Assembly: GCF_002897375.1 (NCBI RefSeq)
Contig: NZ_BFAG01000003.1
Location: 124,001 to 188,000, forward strand
Direction: 5' to 3'
Source: Deinococcus aerius
GTDB taxonomy: Bacteria > Deinococcota > Deinococci > Deinococcales > Deinococcaceae
Length of the DNA stretch: 64,000 bases
A program made the translations under genes and the position numbers. The notes under the pieces are model-generated. The model did not search any database. It saw nothing but the letters and a program-made list of their open reading frames with translations, and was not told where the DNA came from. This document shows, one piece after another, positions 52,827 to 64,000 of the stretch; positions within the stretch are counted from its first letter, which is position 1; every line of letters begins with the position of its first letter.

Positions 52827-54654
52827 AGAACAGGGCGAGCGGCCCGCCGCCGGGGTGGAGGTAGCGTGACTCGAACTCCTCGGGCGGCAGGGGGGAGCCC
52901 AGCAGGAAGCCCTGCCCGACCTCGCAATCGAGGTCCCGCAGCACGCCGAGCTGCTCGGCCGTCTCGATGCCCTCGCCGACGGTGGGGACGGAGAGCCAGT
53001 GGCCCAGGGTGACCACCGTGCGGGCGATGGCCTGGTCCCGGGGCCAGCCCGAGAGGGGTCCCACGAAGGAGCGGTCGAGCTTGAGTTGCCCGATGGTCAG
53101 GCGCTGGAGCTGCCCCAGGCTGGAGCACCCCGTCCCGAAGTCGTCCAGCGCCACCCGCACCCCCAGGTCGGCGAGTTCCCGGGCGAGCCCCTGCGTGCCC
53201 TCGGGGTCGTGCAGCAGGGCACTCTCCGTCACCTCCAGGATCAGGCGCGCGGGGGGCAGGCCCGTTTCCCGCAACACCTCCGTGACCTGGGCGAGGAAGT
53301 GCGGGGCCTCCCACTGGCGCACGGACACGTTCACCGCCAGGGTCCAGTCGGGGTCGCCCCGCTCCCGCCAGCGCGCGAACTGGCGGCAGGCCTCGCGCAG
53401 CACCCACTCGCCGAGCGGCAGGATCATGCCGCTCTCCTCGGCGACCGGGATGAACTGGTCCGGGGTAATCCAGCCCCCCCCGGGCTGGGGCCAGCGCACG
53501 AGCGCCTCGGCCCCCAGCACCCGCCCCGTCCGCAGGTCCACCTGGGGCTGATAGTGCAGCCGGAACTCGCCCCGCTCCAGCGCCCCGGCCAGGCGCCCGC
53601 GCAACCGCAGTTTCTCCTGGGCGGCGGCCGTCATCTCCTCGACGTAGAAGCGGTACCCGCCCCGCCCGGCGACCTTGGCCGCGTACATCGCCGTGTCGGC
53701 GGCCCGCAGCAGGGCCTCGGCATCCTGGCCGTCGGTGGGGTACAGGCTGATGCCGAGGCTGCACCCCACCCGCAGGTCGTGCCCGGCCACGTGGAACGGC
53801 TCGCCCAGGGCGTATTGCAGCCGCTGGGCGACCCAGGCGGCCCCCAGCGGCTCACCGAGTTCGGGGAGCAGCACCACGAACTCGTCCCCGCCCAGCCGGG
53901 CGACCGTGTCCTCGGCGCGCAGCATCCGGCCCAGCCGCTCGGCCACCGCCCGCAGCAGCTCGTCGCCGACGGCGTGCCCCAGCGAGTCGTTGATCAGCTT
54001 GAAGCGGTCGAGGTCGAGCACCATCAGCGCCACAGGGGTGCCGTGCCGCTCGGCGAAGTGCAGCGCCTGCCGGGTGCGGTCGAGCAGGCTCAGGCGGTTG
54101 GGCAGCCCGGTCAGGGCGTCGTGGTGGGCGAGGTACTCGCTGCGCTCCTGGGCGCGCTTCCACTGCAAGACCCACAGCCGCAGCTCCAGCTCGTCGATCA
54201 CCACGGCGGCGAGGTCGAGCAAGAAGGCCTGCTCCTCGGGGCTGAACTCGCGGACCTGGCCGTCGTACACCGCCAGGGTGCCGATGCGAAACCCGTCGGG
54301 GGTGGTGAGGGGCGCCCCAGCGTAGGAGCGGGCCCCCCAGGACTGCACCATGGGGTCGTTGCGAAACCGGGAGTGGGCCCGCAGGTCGGCCACCGTGAAG
54401 GGGCCGCCGCGCTCGATGGTCTCGCCGCAACAGGCGCTCTCCCGACTCATCTCCCGCAGGGTCGTTCCCACGCCGGACTTGAGCCAGGTGCGCCCGCCCG
54501 CCACGAAGTTGATGACGACAATCGGGACGTTCAGGAGGCGCTTGACAAAGCGCGTGATGCGGTCGAACTCCACTTCCGGGAGCGTGTCCAGCACCCCGTA
54601 CCGGTCCAGCACTTCCAGCCGCTGCATCTCGTGGGTGGACTCGGGGGACGCCAT
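52825..54654 (-). CDS. GAF-GGDEF-EAL cyclic-di-GMP signalling protein
   Basis: 609 aa, cytoplasmic (no membrane helix). Residues ~15-160 are a GAF sensor domain (ESACCGETIERGGPFTVADLRA, PLTTPDGFRIGTLAV). Residues ~175-340 are a diguanylate cyclase with an intact GGDEF (ARLGGDEFVVLLPE). Residues ~350-600 are an EAL phosphodiesterase with GAEALVRW, VNVSVRQWE, DDFGTGCSSLGQL and LKLDRSFV, so both catalytic sites look complete. The net direction of c-di-GMP turnover is not predictable. ATG 54654 has ACGGAGT upstream. A second diguanylate cyclase gene precedes it on the same strand. Confidence 0.93.
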   Translation of the reverse strand: MASPESTHEMQRLEVLDRYGVLDTLPEVEFDRITRFVKRLLNVPIVVINFVAGGRTWLKSGVGTTLREMSRESACCGETIERGGPFTVADLRAHSRFRNDPMVQSWGARSYAGAPLTTPDGFRIGTLAVYDGQVREFSPEEQAFLLDLAAVVIDELELRLWVLQWKRAQERSEYLAHHDALTGLPNRLSLLDRTRQALHFAERHGTPVALMVLDLDRFKLINDSLGHAVGDELLRAVAERLGRMLRAEDTVARLGGDEFVVLLPELGEPLGAAWVAQRLQYALGEPFHVAGHDLRVGCSLGISLYPTDGQDAEALLRAADTAMYAAKVAGRGGYRFYVEEMTAAAQEKLRLRGRLAGALERGEFRLHYQPQVDLRTGRVLGAEALVRWPQPGGGWITPDQFIPVAEESGMILPLGEWVLREACRQFARWRERGDPDWTLAVNVSVRQWEAPHFLAQVTEVLRETGLPPARLILEVTESALLHDPEGTQGLARELADLGVRVALDDFGTGCSSLGQLQRLTIGQLKLDRSFVGPLSGWPRDQAIARTVVTLGHWLSVPTVGEGIETAEQLGVLRDLDCEVGQGFLLGSPLPPEEFESRYLHPGGGPLALF

Positions 54655-54709
54655 ACTCCGTTTTTCAATGCCGCCCCGGGCGGGAGGTGAGTCGCCCGGG
54701 GGGAAACCT

Positions 54710-55816
54710 TTACCGAGTCCAGCCGCGCCGCGTTCCGCCCGGTTCTAGGAGGGCGGGGACGGCGAGTTCGGCCTCCACCCGGTCACGCCCGCCGCGCTTG
54801 GCGCGGTAGAGCAGGGCGTCGGCGCGCTCCACCGCCGTCCCGCTGTCCGCTAGGGCGACCAGCCCGGCCGAGAGCGTGACGAGCAGCCGGGGCAGCCCCG
54901 CCCGGCGCCCCACCTGCCCCGCGACCTGGCTCCGCAGGTCCTGGGCCAGCGCCCCCGCCTGGTCGGCGGTGAGCCCCCAGAACAGGACGGCGAATTCCTC
55001 CCCCCCGAAACGGTAGACCTGCCCGTCCTCCCCCACGACCTCGCGCAGCACGGCGGCGACGGCTCTCAGCACGAGGTCCCCCCCGGCGTGGCCGTAGGTG
55101 TCGTTCACCGCCTTGAAGTGGTCGAGGTCGAGCAGCAGTAGGTGAGTGCCGGGAACTGGCCGGGCCAGCACCTCGTCGAGGGCGCGCCGGTTGCCCAGGC
55201 CGGTCAGCTTGTCGGTGTAGGCGAAGTCGCGCAGCACGTTCGCCCGCTCCGAGGCCCGCAGCTCCGTCAGGACGATGGCCTGTGCGGCCACGGTCCCGAC
55301 GCCCTGGGCGGCAGTGATCAGCAGCACGCTGGAGACGGCCAGCAGGGCGTCGTGGGTGGTCAGGAGCGCCCCCAGGGCCAGCGGCAGGTTCGCCCCGCCG
55401 AACAGCACGAAGGGCTGCCACCAGGACACGCCCAGCGTCTCCGGCGAGCCCGTGCCCCGCCGCCGCAGGAGGGCGAAGAGGCCCACCACCAGCGCCAGGT
55501 GCAGGACCTGAACGGCGCCCGGCCCGCCCCCCTGCCACAGCGCGTAGACCATCAGGGGCAGCGCGACCGTCGCCCCGGCCAGCCCGCCCCCGCCGATGGT
55601 CGCCAGCGCGACCGGCACCGCCCGCAGGTCCAGGGACGCTCCGCCCTGCAGCGGGACCGCGTTGACGATCAGGATGAAGCTGCTCGCGGTCGTCAGCAGG
55701 GCGCGCAGCGCGATCTGGCTCCAGACCTGCGGCAGCACCACCGTCCGCAGCGTCCAGCCGATCACGAAGGTGACCGTACACAGCACGCAGAAGTTGAGAA
55801 ACAGGGCGTTGAGCAT
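54710..55816 (-). CDS. Membrane-bound diguanylate cyclase
   Basis: 368 aa. The first ~190 residues form about six hydrophobic segments of the 5TM (5TMR_LYT) sensor type (VTFVIGWTLRTVVLP, AVPVALATIGGGGLAGATVALPL). A GGDEF domain follows with DKLTGLGNRRAL, DLDHFKAVNDTYGHAGGD and an intact GGEEF (RFGGEEFAVLFW). No RxxD inhibitory site is obvious upstream of it. It makes c-di-GMP from two GTP in response to a membrane-sensed cue. It ends 55 bp ahead of the GAF-GGDEF-EAL gene, so the two probably form a signalling pair. Confidence 0.9.
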   Translation of the reverse strand: MLNALFLNFCVLCTVTFVIGWTLRTVVLPQVWSQIALRALLTTASSFILIVNAVPLQGGASLDLRAVPVALATIGGGGLAGATVALPLMVYALWQGGGPGAVQVLHLALVVGLFALLRRRGTGSPETLGVSWWQPFVLFGGANLPLALGALLTTHDALLAVSSVLLITAAQGVGTVAAQAIVLTELRASERANVLRDFAYTDKLTGLGNRRALDEVLARPVPGTHLLLLDLDHFKAVNDTYGHAGGDLVLRAVAAVLREVVGEDGQVYRFGGEEFAVLFWGLTADQAGALAQDLRSQVAGQVGRRAGLPRLLVTLSAGLVALADSGTAVERADALLYRAKRGGRDRVEAELAVPALLEPGGTRRGWTR

Positions 55817-55929
55817 AGGGCGCAGCCAGTCACCGCAGGGTAGGGGCGGCGCCGTTACACTTCCCTGACACGGGGCCGTTTTCCCAGAGGCGCGGCACAG
55901 GCTGAGGGGGGCGACGCGGGGGAGTGGCC

Positions 55930-56730
55930 CTACTCCAGCGCCGCGTTCAGCTCGTCCCTCAGCCGCCGCGCCGCCTCCCGGCTGGCCGCCACGCTCAGGC
56001 CACTCGCGTACTGGACGGCCCGGCTCGCGCTCGCCAGGGCGCCGGTGCCCCCGGGGTGGAAGGCCGGGGCGAGCGCCGCCGCCGTCCCGCCCTGGGCCCC
56101 CAGCCCGGGGAGCAGCAGCAGGGCGCGCGGCATCAGCGAGCGGAAGAGGGCGAGGTCCTGCGGGTGCGTTGCGCCGACCACCGCGCCGACGCCCGCGTAT
56201 TCCCCCTCCTCCTCGGCCCCCAGCCGGGCGACCTCCACCGCCACGCGCTCGCTGACCCCCTGGCCCTGCACGTCCGCCTGGTCGGGGTTACTCGTCTTCA
56301 CCAGGACGAAGATCGCGCCGCCGTTGGCCCGCGCCGCCTCCACGAAGGGGGTCAGCGTGCCGAAGCCCAGGAAGGGGTTCACGGTCAGGGCATCCCCGGC
56401 ATGCGGCCCCGTCAGCCAGCCCCGCGCGTAGGCCGAGGCGGTCGAGCCGATGTCGCCCCGCTTGCCGTCGAGGATCACGGGCAGGCCCAGGAGCCGGGCG
56501 GCGGCGCAGACCTCCTCCAGCAGCGTGAGACCGGGCACCCCCAGCGCCTCGAAAAAGGCGAGCTGCGGCTTGACGCAGGCGGCGAAGGGGGCGGTGGCCT
56601 CCAGCACGTCCAGCGTGTGTTCCCGGAGGTGCGCGAGGTCGCGGTAGGCGTCCGCCCGGGGGTCGAGACCCACGCACAGCCGGGTCCTGAGGTGGCGGGT
56701 GCGGTCGGTGACGGCGGCGGCAAAGGTCAT
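55930..56730 (-). CDS. pyrF: Orotidine 5'-phosphate decarboxylase
   Basis: 266 aa. It makes UMP from OMP, the last step of de novo pyrimidine synthesis. It belongs to the long (type 2) group: CVGLDPRAD at the start, [13 protein letters not shown] for the first catalytic segment and [16 protein letters not shown] carrying the catalytic Asp-Lys-x-x-Asp array. [22 protein letters not shown] is the typical type-2 insertion. ATG 56730 overlaps the stop of the upstream BKACE gene (ATGA), yet TAGCCT lies 7 nt before it, so a leaderless promoter inside the upstream gene is also possible. Confidence 0.93.
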   Translation of the reverse strand: MTFAAAVTDRTRHLRTRLCVGLDPRADAYRDLAHLREHTLDVLEATAPFAACVKPQLAFFEALGVPGLTLLEEVCAAARLLGLPVILDGKRGDIGSTASAYARGWLTGPHAGDALTVNPFLGFGTLTPFVEAARANGGAIFVLVKTSNPDQADVQGQGVSERVAVEVARLGAEEEGEYAGVGAVVGATHPQDLALFRSLMPRALLLLPGLGAQGGTAAALAPAFHPGGTGALASASRAVQYASGLSVAASREAARRLRDELNAALE

Positions 56731-57452
56731 GGGGGCGAGGCTAACACGCGCCGCGCGGCCCTCACGAGGTCGGCGTTGTCGGCGGCAAGTGTGCCGTCCG
56801 GCCGGGTGAGGGTGTCCTCCAGGCCGATGCGGGTGGAGAGGCCCCGGCGACCCGCCTCGCGCACGAGGGGCCACACGCTGCGGTCCAGGCCGTGCAGGAG
56901 GCGGGGCGGCGTCACTCCGGCCTCGTCCAGGAGCGTCAGGATGGCCGCCGCCTCGGGCAGCACCTCCTCCGCGGACTGGTCGGGGAGTTCGACGAGGACC
57001 CGCAGCGCCCGGTCGCGATCCGGCCACTCCAGGAATGCGTGCGCGGCGCCCACATTCCACAAGCCCGCCTCGACCCCCACTCCCCGGCCCATCAACGTCC
57101 CGGCCAGGCTCTCCGCGTGCGGCTCGTGCCAGTTCACCGAGACGAAGCCAGGGAGGACCGTCCAGGCGCGGGCGGCGGCGAGTTGCGCGGCCACGTCGGG
57201 CAGAATCCAGAAGCCGCTGGAGATACCCACGGGGACGCCGGGGCAGGCGACGCGGACCGCGTTCAGGGCAGCCGCGACCACCTCCGCCTCCAGCGACTCG
57301 CGGCCCGAACGGTCGCGGGGGTGCAGGTGCAGCGCCCCGGCGCCCGCCGCGACAGCTTCCCGCGCCGCCTCTGCAAGCTGGACCGGGGTGACGGGCAGGG
57401 CCGGGTGGCTTCCCACCGGGCGGCCCCCATTCAGGCAGGCTTTCAACAGCAT
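56727..57452 (-). CDS. Beta-keto acid cleavage enzyme (BKACE, DUF849) homologue
   Basis: 241 aa. [44 protein letters not shown] is the family start: His-x-His in LHLHPRD and the Asn-Gly-Gly-Arg segment are zinc or substrate ligands in BKACE. The usual reaction condenses or cleaves a beta-keto acid with acetyl-CoA (for example 3-keto-5-aminohexanoate). This one is shorter than the common ~270-300 aa. Why it is coupled to pyrF is unclear. TACGCT lies 6 nt before the ATG; a leaderless promoter faces the divergent DUF1028 gene across 36 bp. Confidence 0.78.
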   Translation of the reverse strand: MLLKACLNGGRPVGSHPALPVTPVQLAEAAREAVAAGAGALHLHPRDRSGRESLEAEVVAAALNAVRVACPGVPVGISSGFWILPDVAAQLAAARAWTVLPGFVSVNWHEPHAESLAGTLMGRGVGVEAGLWNVGAAHAFLEWPDRDRALRVLVELPDQSAEEVLPEAAAILTLLDEAGVTPPRLLHGLDRSVWPLVREAGRRGLSTRIGLEDTLTRPDGTLAADNADLVRAARRVLASPP

Positions 57453-57488
57453 GGCCCGAGCGTATCCCGGCGCTGCTACCCTCCCCCC

Positions 57489-58343
<855 letters not shown>

Positions 58344-58344
58344 G

Positions 58345-58377
58345 AGAAGCCGTCAGCGGTCAGAAAGGGCTTCTTTT
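58345..58377 (+). terminator. Terminator after the DUF1028 gene
   Basis: AGAAGCC (58345-58351) pairs with GGCTTCT (58368-58374), followed by TTTT. Flanking GTCAGCGGTCAG and CTGATCGCTGAAAGC form a wider inverted repeat reaching the Rrf2 promoter. Confidence 0.72.
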
Positions 58378-58415
58378 GCCCACGGCTGATCGCTGAAAGC
58401 TGATAGCCTCCTCTC

Positions 58416-58883
<468 letters not shown>

Positions 58884-58985
58884 GTGGCTGGCGGCTGGCC
58901 GTTCCACCTTCACGACCCGCCACTTTTTGCCTTCTCGCTCCGCTCGGGGTGATGATGCAATCTTCACCCGGCAGCCTCTTAGAAG

Positions 58986-59795
58986 CTAGCGCAGGCGGAT
59001 GGACCGCACGAGGGCGTCGAGGGCGCGAACACCCGGGGCGCCGTCCTCGGCGTTCAGCTGGCCGGTGAGGTCGGCGCGGTAGGCGTCCACCTTCCTTCGG
59101 TAGGCGGCGTAGGCGGGGCCGCTGCTCGCTTCGGGAACCGGGGCGACGGCATAGTCCCGCGTCCGGTCCAGCTCGGCGCGGGTCGGGAGGCTGGCCGGGG
59201 CATAGGGCACCTGGACAGTCACGTAAAAACGCCCGTCACGGCTGAGGCCCTGAAAGGTGTAGACCACGGCCTCGCGCGGGAAGCGCACGCCGTCCTCCTG
59301 CGAATAGATGGCAAGGTAGCGGATGCCCTGCACAGCGGGCGTCTTGAAGGGCCGGACCGCGCCCGTGACGGACTGGTTAGCGTTCCTCAGGGGCAGAAAG
59401 GGCAGGGTCAGGGGCCACTTGACCTCGTTCAGCCTCAGGCGGCCACTGTTCAGCGCCCTCAGGGTGTCGATCTGCGTGCGGACGTTCCAGGGCTCGCCCC
59501 GCTCGGGGTACTGGGCCAGCAGCCCGGCGACCGGGTAGACGGCGGCGTAGGTTTCCGGCAACTCCGTGTCGTACCCGGGCTTCCAGCGCTCCCCCGGCCT
59601 GGTCAACACGGCGCGGACGTGGGTGGGAAAGAAGAATATCGGTCCGTCCGCGCGCGGCACACCTCGAACGGTTCCGATGTCCGCCGTCCGCCCGATCCAG
59701 CGGGCGTTGAGCGAGAGGCCGGGCAGGACGAACACTTCCGCCCCACCCGCCAGGGCAACGGAAGTCAGGAAGAGCGCAGGCAACCAGGGCTTCAC
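58986..59795 (-). CDS. Secreted protein of unknown function
   Basis: 269 aa. A signal peptide ([20 protein letters not shown]) is followed by a domain without recognised motif. Conserved-looking segments are [43 protein letters not shown] and [44 protein letters not shown], reminiscent of a family of periplasmic beta-sandwich proteins. A helical C-terminal tail (residues ~200-269) could be a coiled unit. The GTG at 59795 is preceded by GAGAAT at 6 nt. It is divergent from the sulfite reductase operon across 247 bp. Confidence 0.65.
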   Translation of the reverse strand: MKPWLPALFLTSVALAGGAEVFVLPGLSLNARWIGRTADIGTVRGVPRADGPIFFFPTHVRAVLTRPGERWKPGYDTELPETYAAVYPVAGLLAQYPERGEPWNVRTQIDTLRALNSGRLRLNEVKWPLTLPFLPLRNANQSVTGAVRPFKTPAVQGIRYLAIYSQEDGVRFPREAVVYTFQGLSRDGRFYVTVQVPYAPASLPTRAELDRTRDYAVAPVPEASSGPAYAAYRRKVDAYRADLTGQLNAEDGAPGVRALDALVRSIRLR

Positions 59796-59925
59796 GGCCG
59801 CATTCTCGCCCACCGTCCGTGATGGACACCTGACCGCAGTTCGGGCTCCCCGCCCGCCGCACCCCACGCCGGAGGTCATCAAGACAACCGGAAGACAGTC
59901 CCTTGTTTTGTCCTTGCCAACAGAT

Positions 59926-59936
59926 TACCTTTTTTG
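59926..59936 (+). promoter_or_regulatory. TACCTTTTTTG motif upstream of the sulfite reductase operon
   Basis: The 11-nt sequence TACCTTTTTTG is identical to one at 62964-62974 ahead of sat. Both follow a CCAAC (59917-59921 here, 62950-62954 there). TACCTT could be a -10 box or part of an operator. The region is lower in GC than its surroundings. Confidence 0.55.
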
Positions 59937-60042
59937 TCAATGATCGCCCGACCCGCCCTCTGCCCCACCCGAATGTCCCGGCGATGTCGCTGACCGGTTC
60001 CCGCCAACTTCCTTTCCCCCCACGACGCCACGGAGCCCGCAC

Positions 60043-61598
<1,556 letters not shown>

Positions 61599-61602
<4 letters not shown>

Positions 61603-62144
61603 CCGCGATCCTGGGTCGACCTGAAGTCGGCACGGGCCGGGTGGTGTGGTTCACCGGCTTGTCCGGTGCCGGAAAAAGCACTCTGGCCTCGGCCCTGTAC
61701 GCGGAGCTGGTGGCGCGGGGCGAGCGGGTGGAACTCCTGGACGGGGACGCCGTGCGCGAGAACCTGAGCAAGGGGCTGGGCTTCACGAGGGCCGACCGCG
61801 ACACGAACGTCCGGCGCATCGGTTTCGTGGCCGGGCTGCTCGCCAGGCACGGCGTGACCGTCCTCGTGAGCGCGATCAGCCCCTACGCGGACACCCGGCG
61901 CGAGGTGCTGGGTGGCCTGCCCAACGCCACGGAAGTCTTTGTGGATGCCCCGCTGGAGGTCGTCACCCAGCGCGACGTGAAGGGCCTGTATCTGAAGGCG
62001 CTGGCGGGCGAGATTCCGCACTTCACGGGCGTCTCCGACCCCTACGAGGCCCCCGAAGCACCCGACCTCCACCTGCGGACCGACCGCATCAGCGTGGAGG
62101 ACGGCGTGCGGCGACTGCTCGACCACCTGGGGTACGGGGCATGA
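61599..62144 (+). CDS. cysC: Adenylylsulfate kinase
   Basis: 181 aa. It phosphorylates APS to PAPS. The P-loop GLSGAGKST is at residues 20-28, followed by [29 protein letters not shown] with the substrate-binding Arg/Asn, and [18 protein letters not shown], the conserved lid region. Start and end overlap neighbours (ATGA both times), so it is in the sir-cysC-cysH operon. If the CysH here reduces APS directly, CysC would serve sulfation instead; see the findings. Confidence 0.93.
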
Positions 62145-62920
62145 CGGCGCTGGAGAACCGCCCCGGGGTGCGTACGCCCGAGCAGGGCGGCGTGCCGCTG
62201 ACGACCGAGCCCCGTGCCCCCCGTGAAGCCGCCGGGCACGTCGACACCACCGCGCCCGCCTTCACCCCCGACACCAACCCCCTGGACGTGATCCGCTGGG
62301 CGCTCGAAGCCCACCCCGACCTGCTGATGCCCAGCGCGTTCAACCTCAACGGCGTCGTGCTCCTCGACCTCGCCGCTCGGGCGGGCTACCGGGGCGAGGT
62401 CGTGTTCGTGGACACCGGCTTCCACTTCCCCGAAACCTTGCAGACCCGGGACCGCCTCGCCGCGCGTTACCCGGAGATGACCTTCGTGACGCTGAACGCG
62501 GGGGCGCACCCGGAAGACGGTCAGACGCCGCCCGACCTCTACGCCTCCGACCCCGACGCCTGCTGCGCGGTGCGGAAGGTCGCACCCCTTCAGGCGTACC
62601 TGCGGGAGAAGGCGCCCTCCGCCCTGCTCAATGCCCGCAGCCGGGATCAGGCGAGCACCCGCGCCGACATCCCCTTTGTCGAGACGGGCGGGGCGCGGGT
62701 GAAGATCAATCCCCTCGCCCACTGGACGCGCGAGCGGCTGGAGGCGTACGCGCGGGACCACGGCCTCCCCGTCAACCCGCTGTATTTCGACGGCTTCCTG
62801 TCCGTGGGCTGCTGGACCTGTACCCGCGCCGTCCGTCCCGGCGAGGACGCCCGCGCGGGCCGGTGGGCCGGGAAGGGCAAGACCGAGTGCGGGCTGTGGG
62901 CGGGGGAGAACCGGCTGTAG
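62141..62920 (+). CDS. cysH: APS/PAPS reductase (CysH family) with 4Fe-4S cysteines
   Basis: 259 aa. It reduces APS or PAPS to sulfite with thioredoxin. The catalytic Cys250 is in TECGLW. Two extra pairs, Cys141-Cys142 (DACCAVRK) and Cys224-x-x-Cys227 (VGCWTC), match the [4Fe-4S] ligands of APS-type reductases, which PAPS-type enzymes of the E. coli kind lack. The core [23 protein letters not shown] carries the nucleotide-binding SGG-like and DTGYxF-like segments. Unusually, the first ~40 residues are a long extension rich in Pro and Thr. It ends the operon 65 bp before sat, which has its own upstream motif. Confidence 0.92.
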   Translation: MTALENRPGVRTPEQGGVPLTTEPRAPREAAGHVDTTAPAFTPDTNPLDVIRWALEAHPDLLMPSAFNLNGVVLLDLAARAGYRGEVVFVDTGFHFPETLQTRDRLAARYPEMTFVTLNAGAHPEDGQTPPDLYASDPDACCAVRKVAPLQAYLREKAPSALLNARSRDQASTRADIPFVETGGARVKINPLAHWTRERLEAYARDHGLPVNPLYFDGFLSVGCWTCTRAVRPGEDARAGRWAGKGKTECGLWAGENRL

Positions 62921-62963
62921 GCCCACCTTTTCCCCGTCCCAAAAGTTGACCAACTTCATCCAC

Positions 62964-62974
62964 TACCTTTTTTG
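62964..62974 (+). promoter_or_regulatory. TACCTTTTTTG motif upstream of sat
   Basis: Identical 11-mer to 59926-59936. Here AAGTTG-AC-CAACTT (62943-62956), an inverted repeat, lies 7 bp before it. Its end is 10 bp from the sat ATG. It may be a regulator site or a promoter element shared by both sulfate transcription units. Confidence 0.55.
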
Positions 62975-62984
62975 CGAGGCTGCC

Positions 62985-64000
62985 ATGACGACCCTGTCCA
63001 ACCCCTCCCCCATCCTCCTTCCTCCTCCACTCGGCGGCACCCTGGTGAACCGCGTGCGCCGTCCCGGCCCGGACTTCGACCCCGCCGAACTCGCGGGCCT
63101 GCCCCGGCTGGAACTGAGCGACCGCTCGTACGCCGACCTGGAGATGCTGGCGACGGGCGCCTACTCGCCGCTGACGGGCTTTCTGGGCGAGGCGGACTAC
63201 CTGAGCGTGATTGAGCACCTGCGGCTGGCCGACGGGACGCCCTGGAGCATCCCGATCACGCTGCCCGTGAGCCGGGAGGAGGCCGCCCAGTCCACGGGCC
63301 GCGTGGTGCTGACGCACGGCGGCGAGCCGGTCGGATGGATCGAGGTGCAGGAGCGGTACGAGGGGCGCAAGGGCTTCGAGGCCCGCGAGGTCTACCGCAC
63401 CGAGGACGCGGCGCACCCCGGCGTGGCGGCCCTGTACGCGGGGGGGGAGGTGTACCTCGCCGGACCCGTGACCCTCTTCGAGGTGCCGCGCGGCGCCTTT
63501 CCCCGCCACCACCGCACCCCGGCGGAGGTCCGGGAGGTGATTGAGGCGCGGGGCTGGCGGACCACCGTGGCCTTCCAGACCCGCAACCCGATCCACCGGG
63601 CACACGAGTACCTGCACAAGGTGACGCTGGAACTCGTGGACGGCCTCCTGCTGCACCCGCTCGTCGGGCAGACGAAGGGGGACGACGTGCCCGCCGGGAC
63701 CCGCGTGCGGGCCTACGAGGTGCTCCTCGAGCGTTACTACCCGCAGGCCCGCACGCTGCTCAGCGTCTACCCGGCGGCCATGCGTTACGCCGGGCCGCGG
63801 GAGGCGATCCTGCACGCGCTCTCGCGGCGCAACTACGGGGTGACGCACTTCATCGTGGGGCGCGACCACGCCGGGGTGGGGAGCTACTACGGCACCTACG
63901 ACGCCCAGGAGATCTTCTCGGCGTACACGCCGGAGGAGCTGGGCATCCGCATCCTGAAGTTCGAGCACACCTTCTACTGCAAGACGTGCGGCCAGCTCGT
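62985..64000 (+). CDS. sat: Sulfate adenylyltransferase, 3' end outside window
   Basis: About 338 residues are visible and the frame runs off the end. It makes APS from ATP and sulfate, in the single-chain (Sat/MET3-like) family, not CysDN. Catalytic motifs are [19 protein letters not shown], with the HxxH-type sequence and the Arg-Asn-Pro of the family, and [21 protein letters not shown] Cys-x-x-Cys ([10 protein letters not shown]) follows near the window end, typical of the zinc-binding sat of some bacteria. It follows cysH with 64 bp between, so it may be a separate unit under the 62964 motif. Confidence 0.95.
   Translation, partial: MTTLSNPSPILLPPPLGGTLVNRVRRPGPDFDPAELAGLPRLELSDRSYADLEMLATGAYSPLTGFLGEADYLSVIEHLRLADGTPWSIPITLPVSREEAAQSTGRVVLTHGGEPVGWIEVQERYEGRKGFEAREVYRTEDAAHPGVAALYAGGEVYLAGPVTLFEVPRGAFPRHHRTPAEVREVIEARGWRTTVAFQTRNPIHRAHEYLHKVTLELVDGLLLHPLVGQTKGDDVPAGTRVRAYEVLLERYYPQARTLLSVYPAAMRYAGPREAILHALSRRNYGVTHFIVGRDHAGVGSYYGTYDAQEIFSAYTPEELGIRILKFEHTFYCKTCGQL

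Overview
This is a GC-rich chromosomal window that looks like the genus Deinococcus. The support is of three kinds. First, many start codons sit only 5-8 nt downstream of a TANNNT box, which is the leaderless-mRNA arrangement known from Deinococcus. Second, a radiation/desiccation-response-motif-like palindrome lies in front of uvrD. Third, the gene mix fits: BshC (bacillithiol), an Nramp manganese importer, OmpH paralogs, TypA, GlgC, a DUF1999-type acetyltransferase and a prokaryotic phospholipase A2. It reads as ordinary chromosome with high coding density and short intergenic repeats. I found no rRNA, tRNA, CRISPR array, phage or transposase gene.

Layout, left to right. 1-2.6 kb: 3' truncated uvrD/pcrA helicase gene interrupted by an intact, in-frame 352-residue intein in the GDPDQ/S motif. 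2.7-8.6 kb: CDF transporter, DUF1540 protein, a small FtsH-M41-like protein lacking the zinc motif, a membrane protein, typA and a secreted propeller protein. 8.7-16.2 kb: methylmalonyl-CoA mutase large subunit, glgC, miaA, a small heat-shock protein, a phospholipase A2 lipoprotein and etfBA. 16.4-26.6 kb: outer-membrane beta-barrel, two OmpH/Skp paralogs, CBS-ACT protein, class V aminotransferase, a GbsR-like regulator with an ABC transporter, and a CoA-disulfide-reductase-like enzyme. 26.8-36.1 kb: BTAD-type regulator, two secreted proteins, serA, mntH behind an MntR/DtxR-like box, aat, a thioesterase, a protein kinase and a patatin. 36.2-45.2 kb: lepB, a run of five minus-strand genes (deaminase to DUF503), acyl-CoA ligase, and a response regulator with PBP1A. 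45.6-58.9 kb: WecG-type glycosyltransferase, Crp/Fnr regulator, bshC, DUF402, peptidase U32, two c-di-GMP proteins, pyrF/BKACE, DUF1028 and an Rrf2 regulator. 59-64 kb: assimilatory sulfate reduction (sulfite reductase, cysC, cysH, sat; sat runs off the window).

How the genes connect. The clearest pathway is sulfate to sulfide: Sat makes APS, CysC can phosphorylate it, the CysH-type enzyme with two extra cysteine pairs reduces APS/PAPS, and the siroheme reductase makes sulfide. The Rrf2 regulator just upstream and an 11-nt motif shared by the two sulfate promoters suggest common control. Mn/thiol physiology is represented by mntH, BshC and the CoA-disulfide-reductase homologue. DNA repair is represented by UvrD.

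Intergenic space carries at least three dispersed short repeat families. The most interesting has conserved AGTGG-rich arms around different terminator-like cores. Both full copies lie between convergent genes, and one supplies the last codons and stop of aat.
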